Position numbers and translations under genes: made by a program. Shown here in pieces: positions 1-5,301 of a stretch of DNA of 5,527 nt (the stretch's first letter is position 1; the number at the start of each line of letters is the position of its first letter). The notes under the pieces were generated by a model. The model saw only the letters and a program-made list of their open reading frames with translations. It made no database searches and was not told where the DNA came from. This stretch comes from an uncultured Treponema sp. (GTDB lineage Bacteria; Spirochaetota; Spirochaetia; Treponematales; Treponemataceae), in the NCBI GenBank assembly GCA_937890485.1, contig CALBXN010000136.1, positions 1 through 5,527 on the forward strand, in the 5' to 3' direction.

Positions 1-98
1 TTTATGATTTTTTGTTTGTGTTTTTATTAATTTTCTCCATTATTATAATTTCTTTGACAAGTGCATTTGATTTTATTTCATCTGGAATGAAATTTTAA
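1..98 (+). CDS. C-terminal end of an unidentified membrane protein (5' truncated)
   Basis: Reading in frame from base 3, 31 codons stay open and end at TAA (96-98). The first ~18 residues are almost entirely Phe, Leu, Ile and Val (FLFVFLLIFSIIII lies within them), which looks like a final transmembrane helix. A short polar tail ending in SGMKF follows. The gene begins before the window, so neither family nor function can be named. The chorismate mutase start lies only 28 bp downstream on the same strand with no strong terminator between, so the two are probably co-transcribed. The alternative is chance openness in T-rich DNA. I favour a real gene end because the hydrophobic stretch stops with an orderly tail just before a good ribosome binding site. 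Confidence 0.55.
   Translation, partial: YDFLFVFLLIFSIIIISLTSAFDFISSGMKF
75..93 (+). repeat. Small inverted repeat at the end of the upstream gene
   Basis: ATTTCAT (75-81) and ATGAAAT (87-93) are perfect 7-bp inverted arms around a 5-nt loop (CTGGA). They overlap the last codons of the upstream gene. TTTT follows directly and a nine-T run lies at 107-115. The stem is AT-rich and weak, so it may be a poor terminator or attenuator before the chorismate mutase gene, or it may be coincidental coding sequence. Confidence 0.3.
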
Positions 99-99
99 T

Positions 100-121
100 T
101 ATAATATTTTTTTTTAAGGAG
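100..121 (+). promoter_or_regulatory. Ribosome binding site of aroH, with a possible upstream -10 box
   Basis: AAGGAG (116-121) lies 5 nt before ATG 127 and is a strong Shine-Dalgarno that fixes the start. A consensus-like TATAAT sits at 100-105, but no acceptable -35 hexamer lies 16-18 bp upstream, so a separate promoter here is only a possibility. The 12-base string from GGAG through ATG (118-129) recurs exactly before the XseB-like gene (2257-2268). Confidence 0.6.
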
Positions 122-126
122 TTTTT

Positions 127-504
127 ATGGAAAATTCAAATAAAATTAATAATCGACTTTATGGAATTAGAGGAGCTATTTGTACTCAAGATTCTGTAGA
201 GGATATAGTTAAGAATACTTCCTTATTATACTCTACAATTCTTGAAAAAAATAAAATAAATGAATCAGATATTGTTTCTATTCAGTTTACATCCACTCCT
301 GATTTAACAAAATTAAATCCTGCTGCTGCACTTCGAAGAGCTGGTTTTGCTTCTGATGTTCCATTATTTTGTTCTTTAGAACCTGTTTTTGAAAATAGTT
401 TGAAAAATGTTATTAGATGTTTAATATTAGCTTATTCTCAAGAGAAAGGTAAGAGTGTTTATTTAAACGGAGCAGAGGTGCTTCGTCCTGATTTGACAAA
501 ATAA
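127..504 (+). CDS. aroH: Chorismate mutase, monofunctional AroH class
   Basis: This 125-residue protein matches the trimeric AroH-type chorismate mutase, which converts chorismate to prephenate in the cytoplasm on the way to Phe and Tyr (the B. subtilis enzyme has 127 residues). Visible family motifs are YGIRGA near the N-terminus, STPDL followed by a PAAALRR stretch, CSLEPV, IRC, and VYL..AEVLRPD at the C-terminus. By eye the catalytic set of the B. subtilis enzyme is present: Arg15 (Arg7), Arg70 (Arg63), Cys82 (Cys75), Glu85 (Glu78), Arg97 (Arg90), Tyr112 (Tyr108) and Arg120 (Arg116). The position of B. subtilis Lys60 is Ala67 here. The chain ends soon after the LRPD motif, a slightly shorter tail than in B. 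subtilis. The ATG start is supported by AAGGAG 5 nt upstream. No hairpin terminator follows; the A-rich stretch leads directly into the tRNA promoter. Confidence 0.93.
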   Translation: MENSNKINNRLYGIRGAICTQDSVEDIVKNTSLLYSTILEKNKINESDIVSIQFTSTPDLTKLNPAAALRRAGFASDVPLFCSLEPVFENSLKNVIRCLILAYSQEKGKSVYLNGAEVLRPDLTK

Positions 505-543
505 AAATTAATAACAAAAAAAGTAAAAAAATAAAAAAAGTAT
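505..543 (+). promoter_or_regulatory. A-tract region resembling an UP element upstream of the tRNA promoter
   Basis: Three runs of seven A (516-522, 525-531, 533-539) lie directly upstream of the -35 box at 545-550. This is where the alpha-subunit C-terminal domain contacts UP elements of strong rRNA and tRNA promoters. The tracts are 8-9 bp apart rather than in exact helical phase. In an AT-rich genome such runs can arise by chance, so the functional reading is an inference from position. Confidence 0.45.
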
Positions 544-544
544 A

Positions 545-573
545 TTGACATTTTTTTTTATAAAATATATATT
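545..573 (+). promoter_or_regulatory. Sigma-70-type promoter for the tRNA-Thr/tRNA-Tyr unit
   Basis: A perfect -35 TTGACA (545-550) and a five-of-six -10 TATATT (568-573) are separated by exactly 17 bp. Transcription would start near 580, leaving a 5' leader of about 12 nt before the tRNA-Thr body at 593. The spacer begins with nine T (551-559). A slightly shifted -10, TATATA at 566-571, is also possible but gives a 15-bp spacer. Confidence 0.82.
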
Positions 574-592
574 CTAATTGTTCGTTAGTTAT

Positions 593-666
593 GCCAACTT
601 AGCTCAGCTGGCCAGAGCACGTGATTTGTAATCTCGGGGTCTAGGGTTCGAATCCCTAAGTTGGCT
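593..666 (+). tRNA. tRNA-Thr (anticodon UGU)
   Basis: The cloverleaf folds by hand. The acceptor stem pairs 593-599 with 659-665 (seven pairs), with discriminator U at 666. The D-stem is GCTC/GAGC (602-605/615-618) with G18-G19 at 610-611. The anticodon stem is 620-624/632-636 and the loop is 625-631 with anticodon TGT (627-629). The T-stem 642-646/654-658 is perfect, with a standard TTCGAAT loop. The anticodon TGT reads ACA codons for threonine. The 3' CCA is not encoded and must be added enzymatically. One oddity is a U-U mismatch between 622 and 634 in the middle of the anticodon stem. The gene is first in a two-tRNA transcript driven by the promoter at 545-573. Confidence 0.95.
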
Positions 667-670
667 TTAT

Positions 671-686
671 AAACCTTTCAAGGTTT
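671..686 (+). repeat. Short hairpin between the two tRNA genes
   Basis: AAACCT (671-676) and AGGTTT (681-686) pair around a four-base TTCA loop, in the 29-nt spacer between the tRNAs. The 3' arm runs into five T (684-688). This could be a weak partial terminator or a processing signal for separating the tRNAs. The short stem and T-run make strong termination unlikely. Confidence 0.4.
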
Positions 687-695
687 TTCGAATAC

Positions 696-777
696 GGGCA
701 GGTTCCCGAGCGGTCAAAGGGGGCAGACTGTAAATCTGTTGGCTCAGCCTTCGAAGGTCCGAATCCTTCTCTGCCCA
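696..777 (+). tRNA. tRNA-Tyr (anticodon GUA)
   Basis: This is a class II tRNA with a long variable arm. The acceptor stem pairs 696-702 with 770-776 (one G-U pair at 702/770), with discriminator A at 777. The D-stem is CCC/GGG (705-707/719-721). The anticodon stem is 723-727/735-739, with anticodon GTA at 730-732 in a CTGTAAA loop. The variable arm has a GGC/GCC stem (741-743/747-749). The T-stem is GAAGG/CCTTC (753-757/765-769). The TTCCCGAGCGG D-arm and the GACTGTAAATC region are characteristic of bacterial tRNA-Tyr. CCA is not encoded. The T-loop (758-764) reads TCCGAAT, so the position that should be U55 is C. The rest of the fold is intact. It is probably co-transcribed with tRNA-Thr and ends at the terminator at 781. 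Confidence 0.94.
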
Positions 778-780
778 AAT

Positions 781-812
781 GGTGTTGAATGAGTTTCAAC
801 ACCTTTTTTTTT
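781..812 (+). terminator. Intrinsic terminator of the tRNA unit
   Basis: GGTGTTGAA (781-789) and TTCAACACC (795-803) form a perfect 9-bp stem with a 5-nt loop, followed at once by nine T (804-812). It lies 3 nt after the tRNA-Tyr discriminator, so it should end the two-tRNA transcript and insulate it from the downstream protein operon. Confidence 0.93.
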
Positions 813-843
813 ACTCGCATTAGATAGCACTGTTGTTTTTTAT

Positions 844-858
844 GGGAGGTAAATTTTG
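844..858 (+). promoter_or_regulatory. Ribosome binding site that fixes a TTG start
   Basis: GGGAGG (844-849) lies 6 nt before TTG at 856-858. An in-frame TAA at 850-852 rules out any start further upstream. No in-frame ATG occurs in the early part of the protein, so TTG is the only sensible start. No convincing promoter could be found in the 43 bp between the tRNA terminator and this gene. Confidence 0.75.
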
Positions 859-1311
859 TCACAACCATTTTATATTGATGGATTGAATTTTTCTTGTAAA
901 CGATGTTCTCGTTGTTGTACCAAGGAAAGTGGCTATGTTTATCTTTCATATAAAGATTTATCAAACCTTATTTCTTGTCTTAATTATTCAAAAGATGAGT
1001 TTATCGAAAAGTATTGCCGTTGGGTTCCATATTATGATGGTAGTGAAGTTTTATGTTTAAAAGAAAAACCTAACTTTGATTGTATTTTATGGAAAGATGG
1101 TTGTGAAGCCTATGAAGGTCGACCTGTGCAATGTAGAACATATCCTTTTTGGTCTTTTATATTAAAAGATGAAAAAAACTGGAAAGATGAAAGTATAACT
1201 TGCCCTGGAATTGATAGTGGAGAATTTTATGATTTTGCACAAATTAAAAAAGCAAAAGATGAATATGATTCAAATCTTCCTATCAAGAAAAATGAATTTT
1301 ATGGAGAGTAG
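856..1311 (+). CDS. YkgJ-type zinc/iron-chelating CxxCxxCC cysteine-cluster protein
   Basis: This 151-residue protein has the signature of the YkgJ / CxxCxxCC family: CKRCSRCC at residues 14-21, then a GC..Y..RP..CR.YPF motif (residues 82-98, with Cys83, Arg89, Pro90, Cys93, Tyr96 and Pro97). Further cysteines at 76 and 116 (the TCPGI segment) are the usual later ligands. The family is predicted to bind zinc or an iron-sulfur cluster; its biochemical role is not established and I do not assign one. There is no signal peptide or membrane segment, so it should be cytoplasmic. Translation starts at TTG, backed by a good ribosome binding site. The TAG stop lies 3 bp before the MBL hydrolase ATG, so the two metal-binding proteins are very probably co-translated from one message. 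Confidence 0.88.
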   Translation: MSQPFYIDGLNFSCKRCSRCCTKESGYVYLSYKDLSNLISCLNYSKDEFIEKYCRWVPYYDGSEVLCLKEKPNFDCILWKDGCEAYEGRPVQCRTYPFWSFILKDEKNWKDESITCPGIDSGEFYDFAQIKKAKDEYDSNLPIKKNEFYGE

Positions 1312-1314
1312 ATT

Positions 1315-2253
1315 ATGAAATTAAAATTCTGGGGCGTAAGAGGTTCAATTCCATCTCCATTGTCTTCTCAAAAACTTATGTCAAAAATTCAAGCTATTAT
1401 TCAACAGATTTCGGTATCAGATTTGCAATCAATGGATTCCAGGGAAAAATTTGTTTCACATCTTCCTAAATGGCTTACATCTACTGTTGGTGGAAATTCT
1501 CCATGTGTTGAATTAAGAATTTCTGAAGATGAGGTTTTTATTTTTGATGCAGGTTCTGGAATTAGAGAACTTGGAAAAGTCTTAATAGAAAATAAAAATT
1601 GTAAAATACACATTTTTTTATCACATTTTCATTGGGATCATATTCAAGGGTTACCTTTTTTTGACCCAATTTTTAATTCTAATTTTGAAATTCATTTTTA
1701 TTCTGTCAAAAAAGATTTAGAAAAATATTTGTCAGAACAAATGAAAGCACCATTTTTTCCTGTAGAATTTTCTAATGTTTCAAAAAATTTAAAATTTCAC
1801 TATGTACAAGAAGGTGAAGAATTTTCGATTTCAAATTATAAAATAAATACAAAAAGTATGTTTCATCCAAATGGTTGTGTTGCTTTTTCTGTAGAAAGTC
1901 CAGAAGGAAAAAAAATAATTTATGCAACTGATTCTGAATTAAAACCTAAGGATTTTGAACAATCCGAAAAAAATAAAACTTTTTTTTCTAATGCTGATAT
2001 TTTGATTATGGATTCCCAATATACAGTGGAAGAAGCTTCTGGGAAAGAAAATTGGGGACATTCTACATTTTGTTATGCAATAGATTTTGCTTCAAATTGG
2101 ATGATAAAAAAAATTTATTTATTTCATCATGAACCAAAGTATGATGATAAAAAAATTTATTCTATTTTAGAGTCTGCTAGATGGTATGCTAATTCTGTAA
2201 AAAATAAAATCCAAGTTGAACTCGCCATAGAAGGTTTGGAAGAAGAATTTTAA
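1315..2253 (+). CDS. MBL-fold metallohydrolase of the GVRGS type
   Basis: This 312-residue protein opens with MKLKFWGVRGSIPSP, typical of a cytoplasmic metallo-beta-lactamase-fold hydrolase subgroup related to PhnP and RNase Z-like phosphodiesterases. The metal-binding motif HFHWDH (His104, His106, Asp108, His109) is complete. Probable further ligands are His184 (MFHP), Asp206 (YATDSE) and His271 or His272 near the C-terminus (LFHHEP). MDSQY (232-236) and WGHS (247-250) are also conserved-looking. The substrate cannot be told from sequence; a phosphodiester is a reasonable guess. Between RGSIPSP and VGGNSPCVEL there are about 43 residues where short relatives have roughly a dozen, so a helical insert seems present. 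The ATG start has GGAG (1303-1306) 8 nt upstream. It sits 3 bp after the YkgJ-type gene and 12 bp before the XseB-like gene. The gene is very A/T-rich, with several A8/T8 runs. Confidence 0.88.
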   Translation: MKLKFWGVRGSIPSPLSSQKLMSKIQAIIQQISVSDLQSMDSREKFVSHLPKWLTSTVGGNSPCVELRISEDEVFIFDAGSGIRELGKVLIENKNCKIHIFLSHFHWDHIQGLPFFDPIFNSNFEIHFYSVKKDLEKYLSEQMKAPFFPVEFSNVSKNLKFHYVQEGEEFSISNYKINTKSMFHPNGCVAFSVESPEGKKIIYATDSELKPKDFEQSEKNKTFFSNADILIMDSQYTVEEASGKENWGHSTFCYAIDFASNWMIKKIYLFHHEPKYDDKKIYSILESARWYANSVKNKIQVELAIEGLEEEF

Positions 2254-2265
2254 TTTGGAGTTTTT

Positions 2266-2460
2266 ATGTTAGATAATTCACTTGATGAAAATTTTGATTT
2301 TTCATTTTCTTTTGAACAAGCAAAGGAGCTTTGTTATCATATCAGAAAGAATAATATTTCTTTGTCTGAAGAATTAAGTTTGTTTTTTTTAAAGCTACAA
2401 GATTTTGTATATAATTCAATGACTATAGATGAAGCGGAGAAGTTTTTTAATGAAAATTAA
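2266..2460 (+). CDS. xseB: Small protein resembling exonuclease VII small subunit
   Basis: This 64-residue acidic protein has the length and pattern of XseB, the small subunit of exonuclease VII: an early FSFEQAKEL segment (residues 14-22), then an ISLSEELSLF helix start (30-39), and a DEAEKFF end (55-61). These match the FEeAl.eL, sLeEsl.lye and L.eAe pattern of the family, forming two predicted helices. The match is by eye and degenerate: the central helix is unusually hydrophobic and aromatic (LSLFFLKLQDFVY). The large subunit XseA is not in the window. The start is ATG after GGAG (2257-2260). The last 11 bases overlap mltG. A lineage-specific unrelated small helical protein is the main alternative, so the symbol is tentative. 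Confidence 0.5.
   Translation: MLDNSLDENFDFSFSFEQAKELCYHIRKNNISLSEELSLFFLKLQDFVYNSMTIDEAEKFFNEN
2436..2452 (+). promoter_or_regulatory. Ribosome binding site choosing the mltG start at 2450
   Basis: GGAGAAG (2436-2442) lies 7 nt before ATG 2450, inside the 3' end of the XseB-like gene. An earlier in-frame ATG at 2429 would place this sequence inside the coding region and has no comparable site upstream. The 2450 start gives a normal N-terminus of a few basic residues followed by a membrane helix. Confidence 0.75.
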
Positions 2461-3496
2461 AGTTAAAACTATTTTAATTAGTTTGTTTGTTTTGTTAATT
2501 ACCTTGTGTGTTTGTGGAGTTATTATTTTTACAAATTTGTTGTCTCCAGTTTGTAATGATAAAGATTCTGAATTATTTAAAGAATTTACTGTTAAAATTC
2601 CTCGTGGTGTTGGTTTGAAATCAGTAGGACAAAATTTATATGAAAATCAAATGATAAAATCATCTTTGGTATTTTATATTTATTCAAGATTTGTAAAACC
2701 AAATATAAAAGCCGGTGTTTATAATATTGACAATTCTCTTTCTGTTAAAGAAATTCTTGCTGTGATTGAAAGTGGAAAACAGGCTCAGATTGTTATTTCT
2801 ATTCCAGAAGGTTTAACGATGAGAAGAATTGGTGAGATTTTAGAAAAGAAAGATGTTGTCTCAAAAGAAGCTTTTTTACTTGCTTGTAAAAATTCTACAT
2901 TGTTAGAAAAATATAATTTAAAAAATATCGAAAGTTTTGAAGGTTTTTTATTTCCAGATACTTATTATTTTACACCCTCTATGGATGCAGATGATGTTGT
3001 TTCAATTATGGTAGAAAACTTTTTTGATAAAATTTCTACAGTAAAAGAATTTGAACTTTTAAGTACTGAAAAATTATATTATGTTTTGCGTTTAGCTTCT
3101 ATTGTTGAGCGTGAATATCGGGTAAAAGAAGAAGCACCTTTGATTGCTAGTGTTTTTTCAAATAGATTACGAAGGACTATTGGTTTGTATTCTTGTGCAA
3201 CAGTTGAATATATTATTACAGAAATTGAAGGTCGGCCTCATCCTGAGGTTATAACTTATAAGGATTTGAAAATCGAAAGTCCTTATAATACTTATATTCA
3301 CGCAGGGTTGCCACCAACTCCAATTTCAAATCCTGGAATGGTTGCTTTAAGTGCAGCAGGAAATCCTCCTAAAACATCCTATTACTTTTTTAGACTAGTA
3401 GATGTTGAAAAAGGAACGCATTATTTTTCATCATATTTTGATGAGCATACAGAGATGGGAAAATCTCTTTCAACAAAAAAGGCGGCTGGATATTAA
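2450..3496 (+). CDS. mltG: Endolytic peptidoglycan transglycosylase MltG (YceG-like)
   Basis: From ATG 2450 the product is 348 residues. A short basic N-terminus (MKIKVK) is followed by one membrane helix at about residues 7-30, so the catalytic part lies outside the cytoplasmic membrane. A LysM-like region follows (about 45-115), with IPRGVGLKSVGQNL and IPEGLTMRRIGEIL repeating the family pattern. The YceG/MltG domain then shows ESFEGFLFPDTYYF (161-174), LASIVERE with the presumed catalytic Glu220 (Glu218 in E. coli), ESPYNTYIHAGLPPTPISNPG (near 276-296) and a final GTHYFSSYFDEH. MltG cleaves nascent glycan strands and is thought to set their length as a terminase acting with the synthesis machinery. 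It overlaps the XseB-like gene by 11 bp and shares the A of its TAA stop with the dnaG ATG. Confidence 0.93.
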   Translation: MKIKVKTILISLFVLLITLCVCGVIIFTNLLSPVCNDKDSELFKEFTVKIPRGVGLKSVGQNLYENQMIKSSLVFYIYSRFVKPNIKAGVYNIDNSLSVKEILAVIESGKQAQIVISIPEGLTMRRIGEILEKKDVVSKEAFLLACKNSTLLEKYNLKNIESFEGFLFPDTYYFTPSMDADDVVSIMVENFFDKISTVKEFELLSTEKLYYVLRLASIVEREYRVKEEAPLIASVFSNRLRRTIGLYSCATVEYIITEIEGRPHPEVITYKDLKIESPYNTYIHAGLPPTPISNPGMVALSAAGNPPKTSYYFFRLVDVEKGTHYFSSYFDEHTEMGKSLSTKKAAGY

Positions 3497-5301
3497 TGGC
3501 TAAAATTTCTTCTTCTACAATAGATGAAGTAAATACAAGAACTGATATAATTTCTCTTATTGGTGAATATACACGACTTGAACGCAGAGGTAGTGATTGG
3601 TGGGGATGTTGTCCTTTTCATAATGAAAAAACTCCTTCTTTTCACGTTGTACCAGATAAAAGAATGTATCACTGTTTTGGATGCGGACAAGGTGGAAGTG
3701 CTATCAATTTTGTTATGGAAATTGAGAAGATAGGTTTTACTGACGCTGTTATTCAATTGGCAAAAAAAGCAGGAATTGAAGTTATTTACGATGGAAATGC
3801 TGTAGTACAAGAAAATCCTTTAGAAAAAAAGAAAGATGAATACTTAGATTTATATTCACGAACTTGTGTTTCTTTTCAGTTCTTTTTAAAAGAAAGTGAA
3901 ATGGGAAGATTTGCTCTTGATTATCTTTATGAAAGAGGTGTTTCAAAGGAAATTATCGATAAGTTTCAATTAGGATATTCCCCAGCAGATAGAACTTGGT
4001 TAAAAAAATTTTTGTTATCTAAAAATTATTCAAAGGAATTCTTAAATGAAAGTGGTTTGTTTTCTAAAAAATATCCTGATATAGCTTTTTTTTCAGATAG
4101 GTTAATGTTTCCGATTTTTAATAGAAAAAATCAGGTTGTTGCCTTTGGTGGAAGGATTTTACATGGTGAAGGTCCTAAATATTTAAATAGTGGAGAGATG
4201 ATTCAGTATAAAAAAGGTGAAACTCTTTATGCATTTAATTTTGCAAAAGAATCGATTCGTCGTGAAAAATCAGTAATTTTTTGCGAAGGATATATGGATG
4301 TTATTGCCTATCATCAAGCTGGAATTACAAATGCTGTTGCACCTTTAGGAACTGCACTTACAGAAGAACAGGTTAAAATAATTTCATCCTTTGTTGATAC
4401 TGTTTATCTTTCATTAGATTCTGATGAAGCTGGTCAAAAAGCAACCTATAAGGCAATTTTGCTTTGTAGGAAATTAGATTTACCAGTTAAGATAATACAA
4501 TTAAGTGGAGGAAAAGATCCTTCAGAAATTCTAAAAAAAATTGGTTCTGAAACGTTGACAAAATTAGTATCTGACGCTATAATTGATTCGGACTATTTGT
4601 TATCGGTTTTTGCGAAGACGTACAATATTGATACTCCTGATGGTAAGACAAAGGCATCTTTAGCTTTTTTTACTTATATTGATGTGTTACATTCCGATAT
4701 TCAAAGAGACAGTTGTCTGGAAAAATTATCTCAGACATATAATTTAAAATCTGAAGCCGTGAAAGCTGACTTCAAATATCGGGACAAAGCAAGAAGTAGA
4801 TTACAATCACCATCAACTGATATTAACGTAAAAGCAAATAAAACAGAAAAAATTGTATTAAATGCCGAGACTAGGGCTATGCTCGCTGTTATTGCTAATG
4901 TTGATTATTTTTCTAAGATGCGAATTGATTTATCCGAAGACGATTTTGAAGATGCTTTGGCAAAAGATATGTTTATTGCCCTTGAAGAGTGTTATAGGGA
5001 AGGTTCTATGAGTTATGATACTTTTCTTTCAAAATGTACTGATGCGAGAGTGCAGGCGATTGTAACAAAATCTGTTACATCTGGTGAATATTCGATAAAC
5101 TCTCAGCAGACTATTGATGATTGTATCTGGCTTATTAAGAAGAATAGTCTTGAAAGAAAACGCGATAGATTATTAAATCAAATCCGTTTATGTACTGGAA
5201 ATACTCTTGAGGAACAACAGAAACTAGATTTATTACTCAATGAAAAAATGAGAATAGATTTAGAACTTAGAAATCGAATAAAAAAGGACGCCACTGGATG
5301 A
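3496..5301 (+). CDS. dnaG: DNA primase DnaG
   Basis: This 601-residue protein (E. coli DnaG has 581) makes the RNA primers for Okazaki fragments and origin firing, working with the replicative helicase. Domains in order: an N-terminal CHC2 zinc domain with Cys39, His42, Cys60 and Cys63 (CPFHNEKTPSF and YHCFGCGQGG); the core with DRLMFPIFNR (201-210), AFGGR and GPKYLNS; and the TOPRIM fold with FCEGYMDVIA (Glu264, Asp268), LSLDSDEAG (Asp308, Asp310) and KDPSE (Asp341), all expected metal-binding acids. The C-terminal part (about 450-601) is helical and less conserved, as expected for the helicase-interaction domain. The start ATG overlaps the mltG stop (TAATG) with only a weak Shine-Dalgarno, suggesting translational coupling. 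The stop overlaps the rpoD start (ATGA). A DNA stretch around the dnaG/rpoD junction is less AT-rich than the rest. Confidence 0.97.
   Translation: MAKISSSTIDEVNTRTDIISLIGEYTRLERRGSDWWGCCPFHNEKTPSFHVVPDKRMYHCFGCGQGGSAINFVMEIEKIGFTDAVIQLAKKAGIEVIYDGNAVVQENPLEKKKDEYLDLYSRTCVSFQFFLKESEMGRFALDYLYERGVSKEIIDKFQLGYSPADRTWLKKFLLSKNYSKEFLNESGLFSKKYPDIAFFSDRLMFPIFNRKNQVVAFGGRILHGEGPKYLNSGEMIQYKKGETLYAFNFAKESIRREKSVIFCEGYMDVIAYHQAGITNAVAPLGTALTEEQVKIISSFVDTVYLSLDSDEAGQKATYKAILLCRKLDLPVKIIQLSGGKDPSEILKKIGSETLTKLVSDAIIDSDYLLSVFAKTYNIDTPDGKTKASLAFFTYIDVLHSDIQRDSCLEKLSQTYNLKSEAVKADFKYRDKARSRLQSPSTDINVKANKTEKIVLNAETRAMLAVIANVDYFSKMRIDLSEDDFEDALAKDMFIALEECYREGSMSYDTFLSKCTDARVQAIVTKSVTSGEYSINSQQTIDDCIWLIKKNSLERKRDRLLNQIRLCTGNTLEEQQKLDLLLNEKMRIDLELRNRIKKDATG

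Noticed and set aside
54..59. Perfect -35-like TTGACA
   Set aside because: It lies in the probable coding end of the upstream gene, and no reasonable -10 hexamer lies 16-18 bp downstream; the TATAAT at 100 is 40 bp away.
493..498. TTGACA at the end of aroH
   Set aside because: It encodes part of the conserved C-terminus (DLTK), and the expected -10 position is only A-run.
842..844. ATG just before the YkgJ-type gene
   Set aside because: It is in a different frame from the conserved protein, overlaps the ribosome binding site and reaches a stop after a few codons.
656..964. Open frame on the minus strand, 102 codons
   Set aside because: It runs through tRNA-Tyr, the terminator and the start of the YkgJ-type gene on the opposite strand; its product resembles no protein and it is explained as a shadow.
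1401..1613. Minus-strand open frame inside the MBL hydrolase gene
   Set aside because: It is antisense to a clearly conserved protein, with no ribosome binding site or recognisable product.
2101..2160. Near-repeat of ATGATAAAAAAA-TTTAT (2101-2118 and 2144-2160)
   Set aside because: It encodes similar Lys-Lys-Ile-Tyr segments in very AT-rich coding sequence and looks like a chance similarity, not a designed repeat.
2429..2431. Earlier in-frame ATG for mltG
   Set aside because: The Shine-Dalgarno GGAGAAG lies downstream of it and 7 nt before ATG 2450, so the later start is preferred.
3493..3810. Minus-strand open frame over the start of dnaG
   Set aside because: It is antisense to the conserved zinc domain of DnaG; low-complexity product and no supporting signals.
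4533..4540. A8 run in dnaG as a programmed frameshift site (similar A8/T8 runs in the MBL gene and at 2383-2390)
   Set aside because: The reading frame continues through conserved sequence on both sides, no stimulatory structure is evident, and such runs are common in this AT-rich DNA.
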